A stretch of 64,000 bases of DNA, from positions 124,001 to 188,000 of the forward strand of contig VGRJ01000001.1 in NCBI GenBank assembly GCA_016875405.1, given 5' to 3'. This document shows, piece after piece, positions 39,867 through 47,622 of the stretch. Each line of letters opens with the position of its first letter. Position 1 is the first letter of the stretch. The notes under the pieces were generated by a model. The model searched no databases and was not told the DNA's origin. It was given only the letters and a program-made list of their open reading frames with translations. This stretch comes from Deltaproteobacteria bacterium (GTDB lineage: Bacteria > Myxococcota_A > Polyangia > Polyangiales > Polyangiaceae). A program made the translations under genes and the position numbers.

Positions 39867-41942
39867 CTAGAAACGCGACACGAGCTCGAGGCGCGCACCC
39901 TCGAAGGCCGGGAACACCCGGCACACTCCGCCTACGCAGCGCAGCGCGGCGCGGCGCTGCCCCACGAAGAGGCGCACCGACTCGGCGAGCCTTTGGTACC
40001 AGCGATCTCGGGACTTGGCTCGGTAGGCGATGGTGCCGTTGAAGTACGTCGTCGGAAATCCCTCGCGGGTCGTGTACTCGGAGCCAAAGATGAACGAGAA
40101 GCTCGGGTTGTAGTTAAAGGCGAGGAGGTTCTCGCCCTCGACCCAGGTCTCGAGCGCCTGCGTGCGGTGGCGGTGGTAGCCGAGCATCCCGATTGAAAAC
40201 GGCCCCCGAAGATGTTGCCCGAGGTCGTAGCGCACGTAACCCTCGCGGTAGAAGACGGTGGTGGGCTCGACCTGCTCCGCGTTCAGCAGCGTGGGCTCCG
40301 CGAGGTCGGTGAGTCGTGCGCCGAGCCAGCCCCAGTAGTGCGACTTCCCGTCGACGGTCGAGAGCTCCATGCCGGCCGCCATGTCCCAGGTGTCGGTGCG
40401 GAGCGACGCGTCCGTCTTGCAGTCGGAGTTGGTCGCGTCGAGCTCGGACCAGCTCGCGAAGCGACCCATCCACGCGTAGATTTTCTTCTCGCGCGTGAGC
40501 GAGTAGTCGAACCGACCGCGACCGCCCGAGATGCACACGTCGGGCGCGCCGATAGGCTCGGTGTAGATCGACTCGGCGCGCGGCGAGAGGCTGTAGGTGA
40601 GCAGGTTCAGCTCAGGCGCACCAAAGGGCGGTCCGCCGGCGTCGGTGTTGGAGGCGAGCGGAAAGAACGACCGGTAGTGCTTCCCCTCGAGCGTGGCCGA
40701 GAAGTCGCGGACGTGCACGTTGACGTTGGCGTAGAGCGCATAGCCGAAGAGGTCGTGCTCGCGCACCGCGCCGTCGGGACCAAACGACGAGACACGCCCC
40801 TGAGTCTGGTGCTGAACCGCGGCCTCCACGTACGCATCGAGCACGTCCTTCACGTCGGGGAGGCGTAGCGTCGCGCTGAAGTTCTTGATCTGGTCGTGAA
40901 GCCGCGAGGCGCCGACCTGACCGAAGGTGGGGAACGACGCTTGGCAGGCGTCAACGTCCGCGCCCGGCTGGGCCTTGCAGACCTCGAGGTCGAGGCTGTT
41001 CGCCTGTCGCAAGAGCGCGACGCCGTTCAGCCCGACCTCGAACTGACGGCGGCCGAAGGTGACGTTGGCACCGACGACGGTGTCCTCGAGGTAGCTCGGC
41101 TTGGCGCGCTTCGTGGCGAGGATGAACTCGGGCTCGATGCCCGGGTTCTTCGGGTTGTAGCGAGGGTTCGGCACCCAGGACTGAAAGTCGGATGCGGTGG
41201 GGAAGCCAAAGAACAGCGGCGAGCCGGCGCCGTGGAGGATGCGCCCCGTCGGATAGTCGATGCGGATCGGGTTGAACTGACCCGCGAAGGCGCTCGCCTC
41301 GATCCGCGTGTCACCGATCGATTTGCCGATGCGCAACTTCGCGCCGCGGATCGTCGTGTCGACGCCGACCTCGTCGATCTTGCGGACGCTCAGGATGAGG
41401 CCTCGCCCGAGCTGCTGGTAGAAGTCGCCGACGGTGGCTTCGAGCCAGTCGTTCTTGTAGCCAAGCCAGAGCTTCGACGGATAGACGAGGCCGCGCGCGC
41501 CGCCGGGCAAGAGCTGACCGAAGTGGGAGTGAAGCTCCTCGCCAAAGCGGTTCTCGAGAGCGAGGTCGTCGCGACCGAGCTTCTCGCGGATGAACTCCTG
41601 CACACCCTGGCGATCGAGGAGGCGAAAGAAGACCGCGCTGTCGACGCGCAGCCCGAACGACAGCTTCTTGTAGAAGCCGCGCACCTGAAGACGGTCGAAC
41701 CAGTCGCCGTAGTCGTCGTCGAGGCGGTTCAGCGGCGCGATCGTGGGGTTTTTCGGATCGAGCGGCGCCGTGTTGCGGTTGTCGAAGTGATAGCCGACAT
41801 CGCTCGTGTTGCTCACGTCGAGCGTGATCGCGTCCTTGCCGATCGGGACGTCGAACGCGAGCGCGTCACCACCGAGCGCCCCTGCAGCGGCAGCAAGCGC
41901 GAGCGACGTTCCGAGGCGACAGCGCGTGCGGGCTCGGCTCAC
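39867..41942 (-). CDS. Predicted outer-membrane beta-barrel protein
   Basis: A 691-residue protein with a cleavable signal (MSRARTRCRLGTSLALAAAAGALGGDALA) from the GTG at 41942. The mature chain has many short amphipathic strands with aromatic girdles (LSFGLRVDSAVFFRL, LWLGYKNDWLEATVGDFYQQLG, VREHDLFGYALYANVNVHVRDFSATLEG, HYWGWLGARLTDL) and ends in Phe (RLELVSRF), the signature recognised by the Bam machinery. Four cysteines occur in two pairs (CKAQPGADVDAC and CVGGVC) and others singly. I do not know its function. It is the last gene of a minus-strand unit with two thioredoxin-fold lipoproteins. Confidence 0.75.
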   Translation of the reverse strand: MSRARTRCRLGTSLALAAAAGALGGDALAFDVPIGKDAITLDVSNTSDVGYHFDNRNTAPLDPKNPTIAPLNRLDDDYGDWFDRLQVRGFYKKLSFGLRVDSAVFFRLLDRQGVQEFIREKLGRDDLALENRFGEELHSHFGQLLPGGARGLVYPSKLWLGYKNDWLEATVGDFYQQLGRGLILSVRKIDEVGVDTTIRGAKLRIGKSIGDTRIEASAFAGQFNPIRIDYPTGRILHGAGSPLFFGFPTASDFQSWVPNPRYNPKNPGIEPEFILATKRAKPSYLEDTVVGANVTFGRRQFEVGLNGVALLRQANSLDLEVCKAQPGADVDACQASFPTFGQVGASRLHDQIKNFSATLRLPDVKDVLDAYVEAAVQHQTQGRVSSFGPDGAVREHDLFGYALYANVNVHVRDFSATLEGKHYRSFFPLASNTDAGGPPFGAPELNLLTYSLSPRAESIYTEPIGAPDVCISGGRGRFDYSLTREKKIYAWMGRFASWSELDATNSDCKTDASLRTDTWDMAAGMELSTVDGKSHYWGWLGARLTDLAEPTLLNAEQVEPTTVFYREGYVRYDLGQHLRGPFSIGMLGYHRHRTQALETWVEGENLLAFNYNPSFSFIFGSEYTTREGFPTTYFNGTIAYRAKSRDRWYQRLAESVRLFVGQRRAALRCVGGVCRVFPAFEGARLELVSRF

Positions 41943-42024
41943 GTGACTCGTCGGAGAGCTCTCGTCGGCGCGTGCGGCGAGCACCTTGCGAGCATCGGAG
42001 CCCTCCCCCCCGACGCCCGAGGAC

Positions 42025-42579
42025 TCACTGCGCCATGGCCTTGTCGATCGCCTCGACGAGTCGCTTCTGCGACTCGACGTCGCCCGGCTGATAGCCACTG
42101 CGCTTCAGGACGACGTTGCCGTTGCGATCGATGACCTCGGTGAACGGCAAGCGCCCCTCAGGATTGTAGCGATCGAGGACGGTGGTCTCGGTGTCGAGCA
42201 GCACGGGGAAGACCATGTTCTCGGCCTTCGCGACGCGGCTCACGTTCGCGACCGTCTCAGGTCCGTCGGTCGCGACGGCGAGCACGACGAAGCCCTTGTC
42301 CTTGCGCTCTTGGTAGAGCCTCACGAGCTCGGGCATCTCCTTCAGGCACGGGTCGCAGATCGTCGACCAGAAGTCGACGAGCACCACCTTGCCGCGGAGC
42401 GACGAGAGCGTGATCGATTCCCCGTCGAGCGTCTTCAGATCGAAGTCGGGCGCCTTCGAGCCGACGGCGTCGTCGGCCGCAGCGGGGACGGCGTCGCCGT
42501 TCGCGGGAGCCTTCGCGTCTGGGGTCTCGGTGCAGCCGCCGAGGAGCGCTCCGACGAGCGCGATGGGGACGAGCTTCAT
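42025..42579 (-). CDS. TlpA/ResA-like thioredoxin-fold lipoprotein
   Basis: A 184-residue lipoprotein: signal MKLVPIALVGALLGGC, then a redoxin domain with SKAPDFDLKTLDGESITLSSLRGKVVLVDFW and the active site CDPC (Cys75-x-x-Cys78 in WSTICDPCLKEMPEL). Family members such as TlpA and ResA reduce disulfides in exported proteins, for example in cytochrome c or other Cys proteins. GGAGG lies 4-8 nt before the ATG. It sits 25 nt downstream of a second thioredoxin-fold lipoprotein and 82 nt upstream of the barrel protein gene. Confidence 0.88.
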   Translation of the reverse strand: MKLVPIALVGALLGGCTETPDAKAPANGDAVPAAADDAVGSKAPDFDLKTLDGESITLSSLRGKVVLVDFWSTICDPCLKEMPELVRLYQERKDKGFVVLAVATDGPETVANVSRVAKAENMVFPVLLDTETTVLDRYNPEGRLPFTEVIDRNGNVVLKRSGYQPGDVESQKRLVEAIDKAMAQ

Positions 42580-42604
42580 GTGAGCCTCCGGGGTTCGACG
42601 GTCG

Positions 42605-43402
42605 TCAGTTCGCGCTCTCGAGCGTTGCTTCGAACGTCGGCCAGTACTGGCAAGCCGGCTCGTCCGGGAACTGCTTGCAGTCGGCACTCGCCGCGTCCAG
42701 GGGAGCGCCTGCCGCAACGAGCACAATCTTCATGTCCGAGGTCCGAATGACCGCGTTGCTCGGTAGCGAGGGCGGGAACAAGCGCGGCAAGAAGCCGTTG
42801 GGGTCGGCCACGAGCGGGTACGCCACGTTGTACTTTTGCGTCCACTTCGTGATGTCGGTCAGCGTCGCCGCGGTGCCGGGCTTCGGGCCGTCGATGAGGC
42901 CGACGATGAATTGCCCGCCCATCGGCGCATACTTGGCGACCTTGGCGGGGAAGATCGACTTCGCTTCCTGGTTGCACGGGCCGCACCACACCGCCGACTG
43001 GCCAACGCTGAGCGCGCGCGGCTTCGGCGTGCCCGCGCCCCAAGGCGAGCCTTCCGGGAACACCGCGTCCGGGTACTTTTCGGCACAATCCGCGGCGGCG
43101 CTCTCGACGCAATCGGCGAACAGGTAGCCATTCGGATTGTAGAAGTCGCCAAGGCTCACCATCTGGTAACCCTGCAGCGCCGGGTCCTCCGAGTTGGCGA
43201 AGCCGATGAACGACCAGTTCGGCACGACCTTGTCGACGTCGGTACCCCAGTCGGCGTTGCTCGGATAGGAGGCCTGCGCCACTGGCAGCTGGCCCTGGCC
43301 CTCGGCGAATTCGCCAAGCGGGATGGTCTCGCTGTCGCCGGCGCAGCCGCTGAGGAGCGAGGAGAGGAGGGCAACGGAACCGAAAAGTGCAAGGTTTCGC
43401 AT
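42605..43402 (-). CDS. Thioredoxin-fold lipoprotein with CGPC active site
   Basis: A 265-residue lipoprotein: signal MRNLALFGSVALLSSLLSGC, then a region of about 100 residues with two Cys (DCVESAAADC), then a redoxin-like part with VWCGPCNQEAKSIFPAKVAKYA (Cys140-Gly-Pro-Cys143, the thioredoxin signature). The C-terminus has two more Cys (ADCKQFPDEPAC). It should carry out thiol-disulfide exchange on exported proteins. It is the first gene of a minus-strand unit and is transcribed away from the Cys-rich protein gene across a 176-nt gap. Confidence 0.82.
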   Translation of the reverse strand: MRNLALFGSVALLSSLLSGCAGDSETIPLGEFAEGQGQLPVAQASYPSNADWGTDVDKVVPNWSFIGFANSEDPALQGYQMVSLGDFYNPNGYLFADCVESAAADCAEKYPDAVFPEGSPWGAGTPKPRALSVGQSAVWCGPCNQEAKSIFPAKVAKYAPMGGQFIVGLIDGPKPGTAATLTDITKWTQKYNVAYPLVADPNGFLPRLFPPSLPSNAVIRTSDMKIVLVAAGAPLDAASADCKQFPDEPACQYWPTFEATLESAN

Positions 43403-43578
43403 GGTGTCCTGGTCGTGAGCGAGAGATGAAGGCACGAGGCCTCGAAGGGATCGTGACGCGAGCGAGGGCGTTGCAGTAGGATTCTCCTCGCGTTCGTCCG
43501 ATGGAGTCAACCTTGGCTCGCGCGGTCGCGCGCTTCAACTCCTCGCCGTAGACCGACGCTCACCTCCGGGACCACCCC

Positions 43579-45063
43579 ATGACCGCCTTCCTCGCTCGGG
43601 CGCACGCCCTCCGCCTGTCCACCTTCGCCCTCGGCCTGGCCGCGCTGGTCGGCTCGGCCGTGCTCCCGACCACCGGCTGCGACCCCGCAGAAGAGCCCTC
43701 CTGCCTCGGCTATCTCGAGGCCGACGGCGACTGCGTCCCGAAGTGCGATCCGTCAAAGTGTCTCGCGGGGAACGTCTGCGTCGAGAACGGCTGCCGCCTC
43801 ACCTGCACCTCTCACGGCGAGTGCATCGCCGGCGGCCTCGTAAACGGTGTCCTCTTGCCGGCCCAGTCGTGTACGGCCACGACCGACGACGCGGGCGCCG
43901 CGGTCGCGGTCTGCCTCGAGACGGGGCACCAGCCTCCCGCGACCGGTCTCGCGCAGGGCCAGCCCTGTCCGTTCGGCGATGGGGACTGCGCGACCAAGGC
44001 CTGCGCGAACGGACTCGAGTGCGACCCGACCGCCTGCGGCGGCAAGCCCGAGGACTGCGTAAAGGACGCGGTCGCCTGCGGCGACAAGGAGCTGTGCAAC
44101 ATCGGCACGTGCACCTCGGACGGGAGCCGCTGCACGGTCACGACCTGCCCCGCGTCCGAGTGCAAGGCGCTCAGCTGCAACTCTGCGGGCGAGGGTGATA
44201 CCCGCGCGTACTGCATGCTTACGGACTGCGCCTCCGACGACCAGTGCGGCTCCGGATTCTACTGCGGCTACGTCCGGGACCCGCATGACGTTTGCGGCGA
44301 GACCTGCAGCGATGGCAAGTGCTCCGACGGTCGCACCTGCGCGAAGGACGGGGACTGCCAGAAGGGAAACAACGCGTTCTGCGGAAAGACGCTCGAGCCG
44401 TGCGTCGACCCGAAGGCGAAGCCCGCCGGGACCACCTTCGAAGAGGGGCCGCTGTGCATGATGCGCCGCGCGTGCTTGCGCCGCGACGAGTGCCGCCCGT
44501 GCGCGACGAACCTCGACTGCTCGGCCGGCGACGGCGACCTCTGCCTGAACCTGGGCGTGACGCAGGACAAGCCGGCGCTCGCCTGCGCCCACCTCTGCAC
44601 CGATGACTCGAACTGCCGGCCCGATCAGGCGTGCGTGGCGGTCGGTGGCAACACCTGCACGGCGACGCCCGGCGTCTTCTGCACGACGGCGGTGGACTGC
44701 CCAACCAAGGACGACACGTGCCTGCCGCGCAACATTTGCCGTCCGCGCTCGGGAGGTTGCAACGCCGAGGGCGCAGGCGAGGAGCCCTTCTGCTTTGCCT
44801 GCGTGTCCGACCTCGACTGCGGCGGCCCTGACAGCTCGTGGGGTTGCGCGGAGCTCGGCAACGGGGAGCGCGCCTGCTTCGACCAATCGTTCTCGAAGAC
44901 CTGCACCAAGGACTCGGAGTGCCCGAAGTCCCCCGGCGGCGCCTTCGGCACTTGCCTCGACGAGAACGACGGCGTGAACCAGGGCGATGACGTCTACCAC
45001 CGCTGCTACTTCCCCGCGAAGAAGGACGGTGGGCAGGTCATCGGCTATAGCTGCTTCCCGTGA
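43579..45063 (+). CDS. Cys-rich exported lipoprotein
   Basis: A 494-residue protein with a signal (MTAFLARAHALRLSTFALGL...) ending TTGC. By my count it has about 60 cysteines (12%), spread evenly in small units such as CDPSKCLAGNVCVENGC, CSDGKCSDGRTCAKDGDC, CRPCATNLDC and CTKDSECP. These look like short disulfide-bonded modules of the kind seen in myxobacterial secreted proteins with repeated DC/GxxC patterns. No enzymatic motif is seen. The neighbouring thioredoxin-fold lipoproteins could keep its cysteines in the right state. The ATG is fixed by the signal peptide. Confidence 0.8.
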   Translation: MTAFLARAHALRLSTFALGLAALVGSAVLPTTGCDPAEEPSCLGYLEADGDCVPKCDPSKCLAGNVCVENGCRLTCTSHGECIAGGLVNGVLLPAQSCTATTDDAGAAVAVCLETGHQPPATGLAQGQPCPFGDGDCATKACANGLECDPTACGGKPEDCVKDAVACGDKELCNIGTCTSDGSRCTVTTCPASECKALSCNSAGEGDTRAYCMLTDCASDDQCGSGFYCGYVRDPHDVCGETCSDGKCSDGRTCAKDGDCQKGNNAFCGKTLEPCVDPKAKPAGTTFEEGPLCMMRRACLRRDECRPCATNLDCSAGDGDLCLNLGVTQDKPALACAHLCTDDSNCRPDQACVAVGGNTCTATPGVFCTTAVDCPTKDDTCLPRNICRPRSGGCNAEGAGEEPFCFACVSDLDCGGPDSSWGCAELGNGERACFDQSFSKTCTKDSECPKSPGGAFGTCLDENDGVNQGDDVYHRCYFPAKKDGGQVIGYSCFP

Positions 45064-45080
45064 TGGAGGGCGGACACGCG

Positions 45081-45109
45081 CGCCCGCCGAGGACGTGCTC
45101 GGGCGGGCG
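45081..45109 (+). terminator. GC-rich hairpin after the Cys-rich lipoprotein gene, possible terminator
   Basis: CGCCCGCCGAG pairs with CTCGGGCGGGCG, with one bulged base and a 6-nt loop. No U-tract follows, so it could be a terminator, an mRNA end-protector or simply structure between the two Cys-rich genes. Confidence 0.4.
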
Positions 45110-45169
45110 GCGGACGCCTCGATCCGCGAAGATGGCCTTCGAACCTCTTGCTGCCTTGGAGTACCCACA

Positions 45170-46309
45170 ATGAAGCTCGCTACCATTGTCCGCTCGATCG
45201 CCTTCGGCCTCGGGCTCGCCGCGCTTTCGACCTCGGGCTGCCTCGTCGACAACGCGCTCGACCTGGTCTGCGACGACACGATCGAGGCGCGCTTCAACGC
45301 CTACGCGGGCGCCGTGGAGGCGCTCGTCAACGTGAGCCAGGACCTGAAAGCGTCCGTCGGCGCGAGCTGCGTCGCGATCGCGAAGGACCTCGGCGCGACC
45401 GACGTGCCGGACCTCTCGAACCTCGATGACCCGAAGTTCGACGAGAAGCTCACGCAGGCGTGCACGAAGGCGAACGAGGCGATTAAAGCAGCGCTCGCCG
45501 CGAAGCCCTTGCTCGCGGTCGAAGTCATCGGCGGCGAGTGCCGCATCGACGCGAGCGCCCAGCTCGCGTGCGAGTCGAAGTGCGTCGTCTCGGGCACCTG
45601 CGAGCCGGGCAGCGTGGAACTCCGCTGCGAGCCGGGCGAGCTCTCGGGGACCTGCGACGCACAGTGTACCGGCGAGTGCACCGTGACCACCGGCAGCGTG
45701 GAGTGTCAGGGCGGCTGCAGCGGCACTTGCAACGGAGTGTGCGCCGGCACCTGCTCGCTGAAGGACTCGAACGGCACGTGCATCGGCAAGTGCTACGGCG
45801 AGTGCAAAGGCGCCTGCACCGGCACGTGCGACGTCGTGCCGCCGAGCGCGAAGTGCTCGGGGTCCTGCAAGGGCGGCTGCAGCGTCGACTACAAGGCCCC
45901 CTACTGCGAAGGCAAGCTGGTGCCGCCGAAGTGCAACCTCGACGTGGACTGCCAAGCCGCGTGCAACGCGCAGGCTCAGCTGAAGGCCGAGTGCACGCCG
46001 CCGACGCTCATCGTGACGCTCGATGGCGTCGGGGACGGTGCGCTCGCGAAGACGCTCACGACGAACCTGCCGGCGCTCTACGTCGCGGCGCTCGAGTACG
46101 GCCCGAACCTGGTCGAGGCGGGCGCGGACGTGGCGGTCAAGGGCGTCGAGGCAGCCGACGCTGCGGTCGACGCGCTCGGCTGCGCGGCGCTCTACAGCAC
46201 GTCGATCCTCGCGACCTTCAACGCCTCGGTGGTCGCATCGGCCAGCCTGTCGGCGTCGATCCAGGCGAGCGTGACGATCAACGCGACGGTCGGCGTCGGC
46301 ATCCCCTGA
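45170..46309 (+). CDS. Cys-rich exported protein with CxGxC-type repeats
   Basis: A 379-residue predicted lipoprotein (signal MKLATIVRSIAFGLGLAALSTSGC). A helical N-domain up to about residue 115 (RFNAYAGAVEALVNVSQDLKAS, DEKLTQACTKANEAIKAALAA) is followed by a dense Cys region at about 120-265 (CQGGCSGTCNGVCAGTC, CIGKCYGECKGACTGTC) with spacing of 3-4 residues. A helical Ala/Val-rich tail ends the protein. I count about 31 cysteines. Function unknown; the repetitive Cys spacing could bind metal or form a rigid rod. TTGGAGT upstream may be a weak ribosome-binding site. A strong terminator follows. Confidence 0.8.
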   Translation: MKLATIVRSIAFGLGLAALSTSGCLVDNALDLVCDDTIEARFNAYAGAVEALVNVSQDLKASVGASCVAIAKDLGATDVPDLSNLDDPKFDEKLTQACTKANEAIKAALAAKPLLAVEVIGGECRIDASAQLACESKCVVSGTCEPGSVELRCEPGELSGTCDAQCTGECTVTTGSVECQGGCSGTCNGVCAGTCSLKDSNGTCIGKCYGECKGACTGTCDVVPPSAKCSGSCKGGCSVDYKAPYCEGKLVPPKCNLDVDCQAACNAQAQLKAECTPPTLIVTLDGVGDGALAKTLTTNLPALYVAALEYGPNLVEAGADVAVKGVEAADAAVDALGCAALYSTSILATFNASVVASASLSASIQASVTINATVGVGIP

Positions 46310-46343
46310 GCGCTCGCTGACGGCGCCGAGAGGCGATCGTCGT

Positions 46344-46380
46344 CAATCGCCCGGCCTGTCAGGTCGGGCGATTGCGTTTT
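46344..46380 (+). terminator. Intrinsic terminator of the Cys-rich gene unit
   Basis: CAATCGCCCG and CGGGCGATTG are perfect complements (10 bp) with an 11-nt loop in which CTG/CAG can extend the stem; CGTTTT follows at once. It is the clearest rho-independent terminator in the window. Confidence 0.85.
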
Positions 46381-46409
46381 CACTCCGCGCGATCCATCTT
46401 CCGCGGGCC

Positions 46410-47519
46410 ATGAGCCTCACCCTCGAAGCCGTTCACCGCTCGCTCGCAAGCGTCCTCGATCCCGAGATCGGCAGGCCGCTCGCCGAGCTCGGCATGATCC
46501 GAGACGTCAAGGTCGAGGGTGACGCCGTGACGCTCGGCGTCGACCTCACGACCCATGCTTGCCCATTGAAAGGGAAGATCGAGGGCGATGTCCGCGCCGC
46601 GGCTCAGGCCGCCGGCGCGCGCGACGTCACCATCGAGTGGGGCGTGAAGCCGCTCCAGCGCCCCATCGCCGACGACGATCCCTGCCCTGGCGTGCAGAAC
46701 ATCATCATGGTCATCAGCGGCAAGGGCGGCGTCGGGAAGAGCACCGTCGCGACCAACGTCGCGCTGGCGCTGAAGCGCTCGGGGTGTCGGGTCGGCCTCC
46801 TCGACGCCGACATGTACGGCCCGAGCGTGCCGACGATGTTCGGCGTGATGGGCAAGCCTGCGGCGACCGAGTCGGGAAAGATCCGTCCGCTCGAGCGCTT
46901 CGGCGTGAAGCTGATGTCGATTGGCTTCCTCCTCGAGGATGACAAGGCGGCCGTCATCTGGCGCGGGCCGATGCTTCAAGGCGCGCTGCTGCAGTTCCTG
47001 AAAGATGTCGACTGGGGCGACCTCGACTACCTCGTGCTCGATCTGCCCCCCGGCACCGGGGACATCGCGATCACGCTCGCGCAGCGCGTGCGGACGACCG
47101 GCGCGGTGGTCGTGACGACGCCGCAGGAGGTCGCCCTCGCGGACGTTTACAAGGCGGTGGCGATGCTGAAGAAGGTGAGCATCCCGATCCTTGGGGTGGT
47201 CGAGAACGAGAGCTACTTCCTCTGCGACGGCTGCGGCAAACGCCACGAGCTCTTTGGCGCAGGCGGAGGGCAGAAAGTCGCCGACTACGCAGAAGCGCCC
47301 CTCCTCGGACAGATCCCGATGAACCCGTCGGTGCGCGAGTGGGGAGACGCCGGGACGCCCATTGTCCAGGCAGCGCCCGGTACTCCGATCGCCGAGGCCT
47401 TCCAATCCGTCGCGGAGCGGATCGCTGACCGCGCAAGCGTCGTGAACGCGGAGCGCATGCCCCGCCTCACCATCGATCGCAGCGGCGGGAAAAACCGACA
47501 TCTGCCCATCGCTCGCTGA
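46410..47519 (+). CDS. apbC: Mrp/ApbC-family Fe-S cluster carrier ATPase
   Basis: A 369-residue P-loop ATPase that carries and delivers Fe-S clusters. Residues 1-80 are a MIP18-like domain (ALASVLDPEIGRPLAELGMIRDV-type segment). The ATPase domain follows: ISGKGGVGKSTVATNVALAL with the deviant Walker A at 104-111, LLDADMYGPSVPTMFG, YLVLDLPPGTGDIAITLAQ and the cluster-binding C-x-x-C in YFLCDGCGKRHELFG. The C-terminal tail adds about 30 residues (MPRLTIDRSGGKNRHLPIAR). It is the first gene after the terminator and seems to start a new unit. Confidence 0.92.
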   Translation: MSLTLEAVHRSLASVLDPEIGRPLAELGMIRDVKVEGDAVTLGVDLTTHACPLKGKIEGDVRAAAQAAGARDVTIEWGVKPLQRPIADDDPCPGVQNIIMVISGKGGVGKSTVATNVALALKRSGCRVGLLDADMYGPSVPTMFGVMGKPAATESGKIRPLERFGVKLMSIGFLLEDDKAAVIWRGPMLQGALLQFLKDVDWGDLDYLVLDLPPGTGDIAITLAQRVRTTGAVVVTTPQEVALADVYKAVAMLKKVSIPILGVVENESYFLCDGCGKRHELFGAGGGQKVADYAEAPLLGQIPMNPSVREWGDAGTPIVQAAPGTPIAEAFQSVAERIADRASVVNAERMPRLTIDRSGGKNRHLPIAR

Positions 47520-47622
47520 GCGAAATCGTCGTCGCGAGGCGCGCGGTTTCGCGCTATGACTCGCCGCCCCAACGGAGTCTTCGTCGTCGCCGTGTGCCTC
47601 GAACGAGCTCCCAAGTCCCGCC

